64,000 bases of DNA from Geminocystis sp. NIES-3709 (GCF_001548115.1 NZ_AP014821.1:2793262-2857261); one strand, 5' to 3'. Shown: positions 10,463 through 19,661, counted from the stretch's first letter. The notes: generated by a model not told the origin, from the letters alone. Made by a program: numbers and translations.

Positions 10463-10488
10463 TAAAAAATAACTTAGAAGAAAAAATA

Positions 10489-10557
10489 ATGGATCAAGTA
10501 ACTTTACTACAAAATATTTTTACGGGAATCTTGCAAATTTCTAAGGAATTAAATTTA
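10489..10557 (+). pseudogene. Antitoxin-like gene, 5' fragment
   Basis: The ATG at 10489 begins a frame reading MDQVTLLQNIFTGILQISKE, cut at codon TTA by ISAzo13-like copy 1. Joining across one copy of the duplicated TTA continues in frame as LVNQLLE at 15192 and then meets a TAA. Upstream is a small MITE. See the 3' fragment for the family argument. Confidence 0.5.
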
Positions 10558-11202
10558 GGTGATTTCTGAAAAAGGATCTACCCAAAAAATCAAAATTTTG
10601 CGATAATCATAGTTGTACAATAAAGATATAGCATTTATCAGAATGATGAGGTACAGTAACAGCAATGGGTGAACCAATTGTGCATATCTAACTGTGTTAC
10701 TTGCTCCATGGCTTTTCCAATCGCCTCTACTAGATCATGATAATTTCTCGGTTTTAGTTTTCTGATCTGATTTTTGACTTTCGACCAAAAATTTTCAATG
10801 GGTGAAAAATCTGGGGAATAGGGTGATAAATACACCAATGATGCCCCCACTTTCTCTATTTCCTTTCTAATTGTTTCTCCTAAATGAATTTTTGCATTAT
10901 CCATAACTACACAAGCTCCCACCCATAATTTGGGCACTAAATCTCTGATCACAAAAGCCTCAAAAGTTAATCCATCTACAGAACCATAAATATTTCTTGA
11001 TGCTACTACTTCCTTTAAGGATATTGCCGTCACTATAGAAACATTACCCCCTCTTTTCTGGGGTTTTTCTCCTCTGACTCTGTACCCTTTTTTTGCCCTA
11101 CCATAAAGGCGAAGCATTGCTAAATTACTTCCCGATTCGTCCACAAAAATTAAGTCCTCTTCATTAATTTCTCTCACTTTATCCCAATAAGCTAAGACGC
11201 AT

Positions 11203-12364
11203 TTAACTTACATTGATTAATTCACCCTTATTCTTAAATTTTTTACTCCAATTAATTACTAAACCTCCTTCATTTAATAAGTAATTTACTGTTTTTTCTA
11301 GCTGTTCTTTATTTTCAAAGTTTCTATAAGCTATATATTCCTTTGCCGAATGCCACACTAATTCTATTAAGTTATAATCTGGACTATATACCGGTAAATA
11401 TTCTAGTCTTATATTCGGTAGATTTTTTTCTATTTTTTCTACTATTTCCTTTTTTTTATGGAAACTTGCGTTGTCTAATATTATGATTATTTTCGGACCA
11501 CATTCTTTAAAATCTTTTTCATCATTTCCCTTACTTACCCATTCATTTTTTATTTCTTCCCATAACTTTTTTAATTGTTCACAAAACGTTTCTGAATCAC
11601 CTTTTTTTATTACAAAACATCTTCTTTTTTTATCCGAATATCTTATTCCTCCCATGATATTTACTCTTCCTCTTCTTCTTTCTCCCTTCACCTTTTTTCT
11701 TTTTCCTTTTTTCGTCCATGTTTTTCTTCTTATCACCCTTAAACTAAAACCACATTCATGAGGGGCTGTGTGGCGAATTTAGTTCGCCACTTTAAACGCC
11801 CCATCCCAAAACCATACTTGAACTAACTCAGGATTCTCTTTACCTATTTCTATGTAATGTTCTAATTTTTCTTTAAATGCTTTTCTTTGTTCTTGATTTT
11901 GTTTGTCTTCTAAACTATATTTTCCCCAAATATAACTATACTTTTTTCTTTTTAATATCCTCACTACTTGTGATTTGCTTAATTTAATTCCTGTTTCTTT
12001 TTCCAAATGTTCTGATAATCTTTGCCCCGTCCATCGACCAAAATCATATCCAAAATCTTCAGGATTTTTATCAACTACTTCTAATAATCTTTCAATATAT
12101 TTATCCGTTGCTTTTGTTTGGTTTCCTTTTCTTCTTTTATCTTGCAATGAATCTACATTATTAGGATTACCATGAACTGCCCAGTAAGCCACCGTTTTGG
12201 GGGAACAACCCAAAAAAACTGCTATTTCTTGATAATTTTTACCATCATTCTCTAATAAAAATATTAAAATTCTTTCCCTGACTTCCGATCTCTTTTCTAT
12301 TTTTAAAGCATCTTGTAGATACTTTCTTTCTTCCTTCCTCTGACAAAAAATTTTTAGAAGGCAT
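11203..12364 (-). pseudogene. IS630-family transposase of element B (frameshift plus palindrome insertion)
   Basis: Reading begins MPSKNFLSEE at 12364, then must change frame near 12335 to continue KYLQDALKIEKRSEVRER and the HTH GCSPKTVAYW. The catalytic core begins WFWD at about 11810 and is then broken by a 45-bp palindrome carrying TAA. It resumes as ECGFSLRVIRRK and continues through ILDNASFHKKK and PVYSPDYNLIELVWHSAK to the stop at 11203. The three DDE segments are otherwise intact. At least two lesions therefore inactivate this copy. Confidence 0.75.
11760..11804. repeat. 45-bp palindromic insertion in transposase B
   Basis: The segment is bounded by CAT on both sides (11757-11759, 11802-11804). 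It contains the hairpin TGGCGAA-TTTAG-TTCGCCA inside an outer GGGGC...GCCCC pair. Removing one CAT-bounded unit restores WFWDECGFS in the transposase. Its length is a multiple of three but it brings an in-frame TAA. It resembles the short dispersed palindromic repeats described in other cyanobacteria. Confidence 0.65.
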
Positions 12365-13230
12365 AAATCACACCTAAGTTTTATCTTTTCTGACTTAAAT
12401 TATATACCAAATCAATGCGTCTTAGCTTACTGCTTGATTATCTTTTGTACAAAACTTTTTGCCACACCAAAATTCTTAGCTAATTGACGAATGGAGCATT
12501 GTTGCTTTTCACGAGCATGAATAATCTTTTGTCTTAAATCCAAAGAGTAGGGACGCATTAGATTAATGTTATAGTCATTAAAAATAAGAATGAAACAGTT
12601 TAATAATATTAAAAATTTTCAAAAATCTTGATTGGTGCACAATGGCCACCTTACATAATTTCTCTAACTGTCTCAGTGTTATTTTAACTAACTATAATAT
12701 CGTCTAAATTTTTTCATCTCAAAATTGTACCTCATCATTGTAACAAACGCTATAATTGGCGTTACGTTTAATGGATCAAGCTATTGAATTAACACAATCT
12801 CAGATTGAAGATATACGAATGGCTGCAAGTAAAATGTATGGTGCTTTTCGCCGCTGATTTCAAGCACAAATGTGTTTGAAATATTGTCATGGAAGTGCCA
12901 GAAAAGCAGAAAGAATTTGGGGATGGGGGCGAGATAATGTTCAACTTGGTTTGGAAGAAGAACGTACTGGTATTATTTGTTTGGGTACACAATCAATGTC
13001 GAGTGGAAGAAAAAAATGGGAACAAAAATATCCAGAAGTGGCAAATGTACTCAAAGAGATAGCTGAAGCTCATTGTCAACAAGAACCGAGTTTCAAAACA
13101 TCCATCGCTTATACTAGATTAACAGCATCATCCGCCATGGCTGAGCTAAAAAAGAGAGGATTTACTCAGGAAGAAATTCTCCCAGGGAGTACAATGGCAA
13201 TTATCCTGAATCGAATGGGTTATCGATTAA

Positions 13231-14581
13231 CGGTACTTAGACAAAACAATAACAACAATTAAGCTATAATTTTTACATCATATTGCTTTTAGGTCAAAAT
13301 GAAAGAAATTACTTCTTCATCAATGCCCCCATGTTTCAATCGCTGGTGTGAAAAAATAGACCCAGTCTTAAAAACAAAGGCACAAAAACGAGAGTTTAGA
13401 AATTATTTGGGCGGTTTATTAGGAGATTCTCAAAGAAAAAATATAACTCAAATTGCCCATAATAATCTTGATATTACTTATCATAAATTACACCATTTCT
13501 TAACAGAGTCCACTTGGAATTATGATGAGGTAAATGATAAAAGATTAGAAATTATTGCATCCTGTCGTCAAACAAAAATTAGTCGATGTTTCTCCTTAAT
13601 TATAGACGATTCAGGTCATCGTAAAAGTGGAAACTTTACTGACTGTGTGGGAAGACAATATATTGGTGAAATTGGCAAAACTGATAATGGTAATGTTATA
13701 GTCACTACTCACATTTATGATGGTGTGAGAAGTTTTCCTTTAGACGTTGAATTATATGAAAAAGCCGAAAATTTCCCTGAAGGAAAAGACGCTCCACAAT
13801 TTCAGAAAAAACCAGACATTGCCTTTAATTTAATTGAAAAATGTTTAAATCGAAATTATTGTCCCCAAATAATTTTAATGGATGGTGGTTATGGAAACAA
13901 TACTAATTTATTAGGCAAACTAGAAAAAAAGAATTTAAAATATATAGGAATTATTGCTAAAAATAGATTAGTAAAATTGGTAAAACAAGATTTTATCGAG
14001 TCTGAAAAAACCATAGCTGAAATAGCAAAATCATTACCCCAAGATAGTTTTGAAAAAATAAGAATAGGAAAAAATCGAGAAAAAACTCTTTGGGTAGCAA
14101 CGATAAATATTGAATTATCAGCTTTGTCGGGAATAAAAACTGTAGCTATCGTCATGAATGCAGATACTTTTGAAAATTCCACAGATATTGATTATTTAAT
14201 GACTAATGAAATAGGAGAAAAAGTGTGTGGAAATTGGATAGTAGAAACTTATACACAAAGAAATTGGATAGAAGTATTTTACCGTGAAATCAAGGGATGG
14301 TTAGGGTTATCACAATACCAAGTGAGAAATAAAAGAAGTTTAATGAGACATTTTATCTTGGTATTTTGTGCCTACACTTTTATTCAATGGCATCGTTTGA
14401 CAGGAGGTTTAAGAAGACAATGGGGGAATAAACCGTTAAATACTTTTGCTGAGGCATTGGAAGCGTTTCGTAATGCTGTGTCTTTTCGCTTTTTTCAATG
14501 GTTAAAAGACAATGTGGAAGTATTTAGTTTATATAAAGCTAGTTTAGGGTTTATTTGGGCATAATTTTTGTCTAAGTACCG
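13231..14581 (+). mobile_element. IS701-like element, copy 1 (intact, 1351 bp)
   Basis: The ends CGGTACTTAGACAAAA are inverted and the element is flanked by a 4-bp duplication TTAA at 13227-13230 and 14582-14585. The empty site (CGATTAAGAAAA) is visible in ISAzo13-like copy 2. A second copy of identical length lies at 29945-31295. Confidence 0.9.
13299..14564 (+). CDS. IS701-family transposase (copy 1)
   Basis: The 421-residue DDE transposase has the catalytic segments SLIIDDSGHRKSG (first Asp), IILMDGGYGNN (second Asp) and EVFYREIKGWLGLSQYQVR (Glu). No frameshift or stop interrupts it, so it is probably active. The start ATG at 13299 is 68 bp inside the element end, and the stop lies 17 bp before the other end. 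The protein appears identical to the copy encoded at 29962-31227, implying recent transposition or gene conversion. Confidence 0.92.
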   Translation: MKEITSSSMPPCFNRWCEKIDPVLKTKAQKREFRNYLGGLLGDSQRKNITQIAHNNLDITYHKLHHFLTESTWNYDEVNDKRLEIIASCRQTKISRCFSLIIDDSGHRKSGNFTDCVGRQYIGEIGKTDNGNVIVTTHIYDGVRSFPLDVELYEKAENFPEGKDAPQFQKKPDIAFNLIEKCLNRNYCPQIILMDGGYGNNTNLLGKLEKKNLKYIGIIAKNRLVKLVKQDFIESEKTIAEIAKSLPQDSFEKIRIGKNREKTLWVATINIELSALSGIKTVAIVMNADTFENSTDIDYLMTNEIGEKVCGNWIVETYTQRNWIEVFYREIKGWLGLSQYQVRNKRSLMRHFILVFCAYTFIQWHRLTGGLRRQWGNKPLNTFAEALEAFRNAVSFRFFQWLKDNVEVFSLYKASLGFIWA

Positions 14582-15191
14582 TTAAGAAAAATAGTCAAAG
14601 CAAAACCTCAAAAAAAATTCCCGAAACCAATGCCATCTTTGAAAACTTGAAAAAAAAAGATCTCAAAAACGTCTGTGGAGTAAAACGTTTAAGTATGGAT
14701 TGCAAAGCAACGGTAAATATAGGTGATTATTCTCGGGGTGGGAAAACATTAGTACACGAGAAAAAGAAGAAATAAATTTAATTCAAATAAAAATAGATAA
14801 TGGTTCAGAAAGCAGTGGTGTCAGAACTCAATTTTTGAAGAGAATGGTAGAATTTGCCAGTAAAATACAAAAAAAGGTTCAGTTACTATATTTTCCTCCC
14901 TATCATAGCAAATATAATCCCATTGAACGCTGTTGGGGGATACTAGAACAACATTGGAATGGAGCAATTTTAAGGGATGTAGAAACAATGTTAGCTTGGG
15001 CAAAAACCATGACATGGAAAGGATTAAGACCAATTGTTAACTTCAGTGAGAAAGTATATGAAAAAGGAATCTCTTTAACAAAAAAAGAAATGAAAAACAT
15101 TGAAATGCACTTGGGACGTAATCCAGACTTACCAAAATGGGATATTCTTATCCGACCTTCTTAGCGGGTAATTTCTTTCTAAGAAATCACC

Positions 15192-15362
15192 TTATTGGTT
15201 AATCAGCTATTAGAGTAAATAAATCAAGAAAAATTAACAATTATTGATACAGAAGAATTAGAAGATTTAATCGACTTTAGAGATGCCATTTTGGCAGAAA
15301 ATAATCGAAAAAATGAAGAAAGAATATCTTGGGAAGATGTCAAAAAAGATCTAGGTTTATAA
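15192..15362 (+). pseudogene. Antitoxin-like gene, 3' fragment
   Basis: After the ISAzo13-like element the frame reads LVNQLLE, a TAA, then INQEKLTIIDTEELEDLIDF and ends ERISWEDVKKDLGL at 15362. A C-terminal WEDVKKDLGL immediately before a RelE-like gene is the usual arrangement of type II antitoxins. The TAA at the LLE junction is an additional lesion. Together with 10489-10557 this is one antitoxin gene split by 4.6 kb. Confidence 0.55.
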
Positions 15363-15366
15363 ACTT

Positions 15367-15526
15367 ATGTCTGAGTATAAAATTGAGTTTTTAAAGACTG
15401 CAAAAAAAAGAATTAGCAAAATTACCCACTAATATTCAGCAACGAATTATTAACAAAATTAAATCTCTTAAATTCAATCCCTATCCTCCTGATGTTAAAC
15501 AGCTAAAAAAAGTCAAGGAAAATTAA
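15367..15526 (+). pseudogene. RelE/ParE-like toxin gene, frameshifted
   Basis: The frame starts MSEYKIEFLKTAKK four bases after the antitoxin stop. An A8 run at 15402-15409 then shifts it; in the adjacent frame it continues ELAKLPTNIQQRIINKIKSL and QLKKVKEN before a stop. This matches the RelE/ParE toxin pattern (FLKTAKKELAKLP...I...L). One extra A would explain the shift. Downstream to about 15560 further relics of the C-terminus are unreadable. Confidence 0.6.
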
Positions 15527-15556
15527 AGTTTTTTCTGAATAAAAATTAGTGGATTA

Positions 15557-16351
15557 CTATGAATTAAAAAGAGAAACAATGCCAGACCATTGTACGTTTT
15601 TTTCTTTGGTACGTCTATAGGAAAAGAAATATTCTGGATTTTGATAGGTGCAGTAAGGTGCGATCGTAATTTGTTCAGGAGAAATATTTTCCTGTTGAAT
15701 CTGTAAATTAATTACTTGAGTTACATTCAATTTGACTTTATTTTCCTCTGTATCAGGTAAAATCGGTTCATTGCTTAATTGATAACCTTTTTCCAGTATT
15801 AAAGAGGCTTCTAAATCTTCTGGAATAACGGTTTTAAGTACTGTTGTCGCTACTGCTTGATCGACTTGATAAACCTTACCATGAATAGCAGGGCCTAAGG
15901 CAAATAAGAGATTTTCTTTTTTACTTCCTTGAGATTTGAGTAAATTAATAACTTTTGGCACTATTTTACTGGCTGTACCTCTCCATCCTGAATGAATCGC
16001 TGTTACTTTTCCCGTACTTCGATCGGCGATAAGTACTGGTGTACAATCTGCACTGGCAGCCCATACTGACTGTAAGGGTTTTTTGGTGATAATACCATCT
16101 CCCTCAACTAAATTAGTATTATTTTTAACCGAATCAATATCGTCGGTGGAAACAACCACATCACTATGAATTTGTTTGACTCGATAACTGGAAGCGGAAG
16201 GATGAAGATATTTTACTAAAATTTCTGGGGGTTGTCCTTGAAAATGACTAGAAAAAAAACCATGTTGCCAATCCCTTAATAACTTACAGGTTAAATAACT
16301 ACCTTTCTCTGTTTCTTGCCATTGCCATTGTGAAGAAAAATTATTGTTCAT
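15557..16351 (-). CDS. pgeF: Peptidoglycan editing factor PgeF (YfiH/DUF152 multicopper-polyphenol-oxidase fold)
   Basis: The protein has 264 residues with the family's metal-site motifs: VKQIHSDVV near residue 59, ADCTPVLI near 101 and HSGWRGTASKIV near 120, plus YCTYQNPEYFFSYRR near the C-terminus. PgeF hydrolyses a mis-incorporated L-serine from UDP-MurNAc-L-Ser in E. coli, so editing of cell-wall precursors is the likely role. It lies next to a decayed toxin gene and 23 bp after a Uma2-type gene on the same strand. Confidence 0.9.
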   Translation of the reverse strand: MNNNFSSQWQWQETEKGSYLTCKLLRDWQHGFFSSHFQGQPPEILVKYLHPSASSYRVKQIHSDVVVSTDDIDSVKNNTNLVEGDGIITKKPLQSVWAASADCTPVLIADRSTGKVTAIHSGWRGTASKIVPKVINLLKSQGSKKENLLFALGPAIHGKVYQVDQAVATTVLKTVIPEDLEASLILEKGYQLSNEPILPDTEENKVKLNVTQVINLQIQQENISPEQITIAPYCTYQNPEYFFSYRRTKEKNVQWSGIVSLFNS

Positions 16352-16374
16352 TATCGTTGAAAATTAATTATCTG

Positions 16375-17079
16375 CTATTGTTGATTTATGTCTGATTCTC
16401 GTAATAATTGACGTAATCGATCGATTTCTGACTGAGCTTGATCTGCTCGTAGTTTTTCCTGATCTGCTCGTAGTCTTTCTTGATCTGCTCGTAGTTTTTC
16501 ATCTTGAGCTTTTTGTCTTAATTCTACGGTAGTTAAGAAAGGTTGCCCATCAGGATAATATACTTCTAATGTTTCCTCTGTCATTATAAAACGAATCCCC
16601 AATAAAGGACTTATCCAGTCGCTTACTTCTTCAATCATGATTAAATTTCCTTCAACTCTTTGTAACCCTGTCAATTCGTTATCATCGGGATCATAGATAT
16701 AGTATTCTTGTATGCCATAACGATCGTAAAATTGCTGTTTTTTAATCATTTCCTTAAAAGTGTTCCCCGGAGACAGAATTTCAAACACCACTTGAGGAGA
16801 AATATTATCTTCCTGCCATTGACGATAAGAACCTCGATCTCCTTTTGGACGACCAAACACTACAAATACATCAGGTGCAACTCTTATGTCAGGCCTTCCC
16901 TCTACAGGATACCAAAGTAAATCACCAGCTACGAAAACTGCGGGATTTTGTGCAAATAAACATTCTAAATTTTCCTTTAATAATACGATCCAACTGAATT
17001 GTTTTGTGTTGTCTGCCATAGGTTGCCCATCACTATCAGGATAAATAATATTTCGATCGAAATCGACAGATATAGCCAT
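16375..17079 (-). CDS. Uma2 family (DUF820) putative endonuclease
   Basis: The core shows the PD-(D/E)XK-like pattern of the Uma2 family: PDIRVAPDVFVVFG near residue 60, PQVVFEILSPGNTFKEM near 92, and YYIYDPDDNELTG. I start at ATG 17079 (MAISVDFDRN) because the extra upstream residues of the longer frame have no family resemblance. The C-terminal tail is a coiled coil built from repeated RADQE(R/K)L units. The family is abundant in cyanobacteria; its biological role is not established. Confidence 0.85.
   Translation of the reverse strand: MAISVDFDRNIIYPDSDGQPMADNTKQFSWIVLLKENLECLFAQNPAVFVAGDLLWYPVEGRPDIRVAPDVFVVFGRPKGDRGSYRQWQEDNISPQVVFEILSPGNTFKEMIKKQQFYDRYGIQEYYIYDPDDNELTGLQRVEGNLIMIEEVSDWISPLLGIRFIMTEETLEVYYPDGQPFLTTVELRQKAQDEKLRADQERLRADQEKLRADQAQSEIDRLRQLLRESDINQQ
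16435..16500. repeat. Three 21-bp tandem repeats in the Uma2 gene
   Basis: TGATCTGCTCGTAGT(T/C)TTTC(C/T) recurs three times, encoding the RADQE(R/K)L heptads of the C-terminal coiled coil. It is a likely site of copy-number variation. Confidence 0.7.
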
Positions 17080-18223
17080 GATTAAAACCTTTAAATACGG
17101 GATAATCAAAAATGTTAACACAATCAATCAAAACTCAGAGCTTACCTCAGTTTGATGCAAAATGTATGGCTAATAGCAAGGTATTAGGTGATTTCTGAAA
17201 AAGGATCTACCCAAAAAATCAAAATTTTGTGATAATCATAGCTGTACAATAAAGATAATTGGCGTTACGTTTAATGGATCAAGCTATTGAATTAACACAA
17301 TCTCAGATTGAAGATATACGAATGGCTGCAAGTAAAATGTATGGTGCTTTTCGCCGCTGATTTCAAGCACAAATGTGTTTGAAATATTGTCATGGAAGTG
17401 CCAGAAAAGCAGAAAGAATTTGGGGATGGGGGCGAGATAATGTTCAACTTGGTTTGGAAGAAGAACGTACTGGTATTATTTGTTTGGGTACACAATCAAT
17501 GTCGAGTGGAAGAAAAAAATGGGAACAAAAATATCCAGAAGTGGCAAATGTACTCAAAGAGATAGCTGAAGCTCATTGTCAACAAGAACCGAGTTTCAAA
17601 ACATCCATCGCTTATACTAGATTAACAGCATCATCCGCCATGGCTGAGCTAAAAAAGAGAGGATTTACTCAGGAAGAAATTCTCCCAGGGAGTACAATGG
17701 CAACTATCCTGAATCGAATGGGTTATCGATTAAGAAAAATAGTCAAAGCAAAACCTCAAAAAAAATTCCCGAAACCAATGCCATCTTTGAAAACTTGAAA
17801 AAAAAGATCTCAAAAACGTCTGTGGAGTAAAACGTTTAAGTATGGATTGCAAAGCAACGGTAAATATAGGTGATTATTCTCGGGGTGGGAAAACAAGAGG
17901 GAATAATCAAGCACAAGATCATGACATGGGAGAAAAAGAAAAATATATTCCCTGTGGCATAGTAGATGAGGATAGTGGACAATTATATCTAAACTTTGGC
18001 AGTTCCCATAAGACAAGTGATTTTATAGTCGATAATATCTCGATGTGGTGGGAGAACATTAGTACACGAGAAAAAGAAGAAATAAATTTAATTCAAATAA
18101 AAATAGATAATGGTTCAGAAAGCAGTGGTGTCAGAACTCAATTTTTGAAGAGAATGGTAGAATTTGCCAGTAAAATACAAAAAAGGTTCAGTTACTATAT
18201 TTTCCTCCCTATCATAGCAAATA

Positions 18224-19382
18224 AGTACCTAGGCAAAATTAATTGTATATTTTGAACCAAAGTTTATAAGAATATTTTCTACTCCTTTTACTAAATCTAA
18301 ATAACTTTTATAACAGGAGTTCTCTAACCATTTATATTTCATAAATCTCCACAGTATTTCTATTTTGTTTAATTGTGGTGAATAGGGTGGTAGAAAGAAT
18401 ATTTTTAATCCTTTTTTTTCCCATTCTTCTTCTTTATTCCAGAATTTTTTATTTTGGTGAATCGAGGCATTATCCATTACTAATACTGTTTCCTTCTTTA
18501 TTTTTTTACTCAAGTTATCTATACAAGCTATCACGACATCACTATTGATTGATGACTCAAATACATAGCTTTCTAACTCATTATTTTTTTTCATAAATCC
18601 TAACACATTTAATCTTTTACTTAGGCTACTTTCTCTTTCTATTTTTCTCCCTTTTTCTTGCCATCCATAAGGTAAACAAGGTACTAAACTAAATCCACTT
18701 TCATCACCATAATATATATCTATTTTTCCTTCATTTTCTGCTCTTTTTAGTTGCTCTAATTGTCTCTTTTTTTGTTGGTATAATTCAGGGCATACTTCCC
18801 CTTTTACCTTTTTCTTGAACCGATACCACCCCATGCCCTTTTTTTTTGCTAATCTTTTTATCGTATCTTTGCTTATTTTTATCTCCCACTCATTTTCTAT
18901 TTTTTCTTGAACTATCTTTAAGGTTTTTGGATGAGATTTTATCCATTCTTTTACTTTTAATTCTTGTTGCTCATTTAAAGTTGATTTTCTTCCTCTTCCC
19001 TTCAAGCTATATAATCCATTTAAACCATTTTTTTCCCAATTATTAAGCCAATTATAAATTGTATTTCTACTAATATTTAATATTAACATTATTTGAGTAA
19101 TTTTATAACCTTGATAACTTAACAAAATCGATTTTGCTCGATGTCTAACTTGATAGTATTTACTTTTTTGTTCAATAGTCTTTAATAACTGTTGTGTTTC
19201 TGGAGCTAATCTGGTAACAAATCGCATTTTTTATCCTTGATTTACTTATTTTTCATATTTTTAGCAGATTTTAAGCTACATTAATTATTTTTAAATATAA
19301 ATAAAACTTTTGTATATTACTTTTTGATTTTATTAAATTTATTTTAATGTTATAATTATACAATTAATTCTGCCCACTTACT
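18224..19382 (-). mobile_element. IS630-type element C (1159 bp, intact)
   Basis: The ends are AGTA(C/A)(C/G)T(A/G)GGCA followed by AATTAATTGTAT as inverted repeats, with TA at 18222-18223 and 19383-19384. ISAzo13-like copy 1 shows the empty site CATAGCAAATATAATCCC. Confidence 0.85.
18229..19227 (-). CDS. IS630-family transposase (element C)
   Basis: The 332-residue intact transposase has an N-terminal HTH (ITQIMLILNISRNTIYNWL) and a second winged-helix region (KISKDTIKRLAKKKGMGW). The DDE core is YYGDESGFSL, VLVMDNASIHQNKKF and LPPYSPQLNKIEILWRFMK. Start and stop lie inside the terminal repeats, so the element is compact and could be active. It is unrelated at sequence level to elements A and B beyond the family fold. 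Confidence 0.92.
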   Translation of the reverse strand: MRFVTRLAPETQQLLKTIEQKSKYYQVRHRAKSILLSYQGYKITQIMLILNISRNTIYNWLNNWEKNGLNGLYSLKGRGRKSTLNEQQELKVKEWIKSHPKTLKIVQEKIENEWEIKISKDTIKRLAKKKGMGWYRFKKKVKGEVCPELYQQKKRQLEQLKRAENEGKIDIYYGDESGFSLVPCLPYGWQEKGRKIERESSLSKRLNVLGFMKKNNELESYVFESSINSDVVIACIDNLSKKIKKETVLVMDNASIHQNKKFWNKEEEWEKKGLKIFFLPPYSPQLNKIEILWRFMKYKWLENSCYKSYLDLVKGVENILINFGSKYTINFA

Positions 19383-19661
19383 TATAATCCCATTGAACGC
19401 TGTTGGGGGATACTAGAACAACATTGGAATGGAGCGATTTTAAGGGATGTAGAAACCATGTTAGCTTGGGCAAAAACCATGACATGGAAAGGATTAAGAC
19501 CAATTGTTAACTTCAGTGAGAAAGTATATGAAAAAGGAATCTCTTTAACAAAAAAAGAAATGAAAAACATTGAAATGCACTTGGGACGTAATCCAGACTT
19601 ACCAAAATGGGATATTCTTATCCGACCTTCTTAGCGGGTAATTTCTTTCTAAGAAATCACC

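Larger units (their letters stand above)
11190..12427 (-). mobile_element. IS630-type element B, nested inside element A
   Basis: The 1238-bp element has perfect terminal repeats AGCTAAGACGCATT and is flanked by TA at 11188-11189 and 12428-12429. It sits in the transposase gene of element A. A fragment of the same 3' end is found at 21474-21500. Confidence 0.8.
10638..12558 (-). pseudogene. IS630-family transposase of element A (split and internally deleted)
   Basis: The N-terminal part (12558 down to about 12430) reads MRPYSLDLRQKIIHAREKQQ and an HTH ending VAKSFVQKIIKQY, typical of IS630 transposases. The C-terminal part (11177-10638, 179 residues) contains the DDE elements FVDESGSN, MDNAKIH and PYSPDFSPIENFWSKVK. 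Between them element B is inserted. After removing B the reading frame joins as KQYWDKVREINEED, but roughly 80 residues usually present between the HTH and the first Asp are missing. Element A therefore already had an internal deletion, or suffered one around the time of insertion. Confidence 0.75.
10629..12752 (-). mobile_element. IS630-type element A, interrupted by element B
   Basis: The terminal inverted repeats are TAGC(A/G)TTT(A/G)T(C/T)A followed by AATGATGAGGTAC. TA is duplicated on both sides (10627-10628 and 12753-12754). In ISAzo13-like copy 2 the same site reads AAAGATAATTGG, the empty site. About 0.89 kb belongs to element A; the remainder is element B at 11190-12427. Confidence 0.8.
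12771..15164 (+). pseudogene. ISAzo13-family transposase, copy 1
   Basis: The frame starts at ATG 12771 (MDQAIELTQSQIEDIRMAA), meets TGA after GAFRR, and continues FQAQMCLKYCHGSARKAERI. The body includes KKWEQKYPEVANVLKEIAEA and, beyond the IS701-like insertion, LLYFPPYHSKYNPIERCWG and the C-terminal NPDLPKWDILIRP, all characteristic of ISAzo13-type transposases. Lesions are the TGA, a one-base shift in an A8 run after KAKPQ, the IS701-like insertion at codon RL, and a deletion of about 160 bp. The first two lesions are shared with copy 2. Confidence 0.75.
10558..15191 (+). mobile_element. ISAzo13-like element, copy 1 (with nested elements)
   Basis: The ends are GGTGATTTCTGAAAAAGGAT on the left and the reverse complement GGTGATTTCTTAGAAAGAAA on the right. 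They are flanked by TTA at 10555-10557 and 15192-15194, read as a 3-bp target duplication. Comparison with copy 2 shows three departures: an IS630-type element inserted at 10629-12752, an IS701-like element inserted at 13231-14581, and an internal deletion of about 160 bp at 14747 between two similar GGTGGGA(A/G)AAC stretches. It interrupts an antitoxin-like gene. The element cannot now encode a full transposase. Confidence 0.8.
17274..19634 (+). pseudogene. ISAzo13-family transposase, copy 2
   Basis: It has the same start (MDQAIELTQ) and the same in-frame TGA after GAFRR as copy 1. The core VKAKPQKK is followed by a shift in A8, then DCKATVNIGDYSRGGKTRG and CGIVDEDSGQLYLNFGSS (the segment missing from copy 1), and IKIDNGSESSGVRTQFLK. 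Further indels occur in A-runs near 17795 and 18180. The frame is split by IS630-type element C at CATAGCAAATA and resumes at 19385 through KWDILIRPS. Confidence 0.78.
17187..19661 (+). mobile_element. ISAzo13-like element, copy 2 (interrupted by IS630-type element C)
   Basis: The ends are the same as copy 1, again flanked by TTA (17184-17186 and 19662-19664). Flanks AAGGTATTA and TTAGTTGTTAGG rejoin into the dispersed repeat found at 2202-2380, so this copy landed inside a repeat unit. It retains the ~160 bp lost from copy 1 but is split at 18224 by element C. Confidence 0.82.

Noticed and set aside
12789-12992. Minus-strand open frame repeated exactly at 17292-17495
   Set aside because: Both are antisense shadows of the duplicated ISAzo13-like transposase; their identity reflects the IS duplication, not a gene family.
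16435-16500. CRISPR-like periodic repeats
   Set aside because: Only three adjacent 21-bp coding repeats without spacers; they encode coiled-coil heptads.
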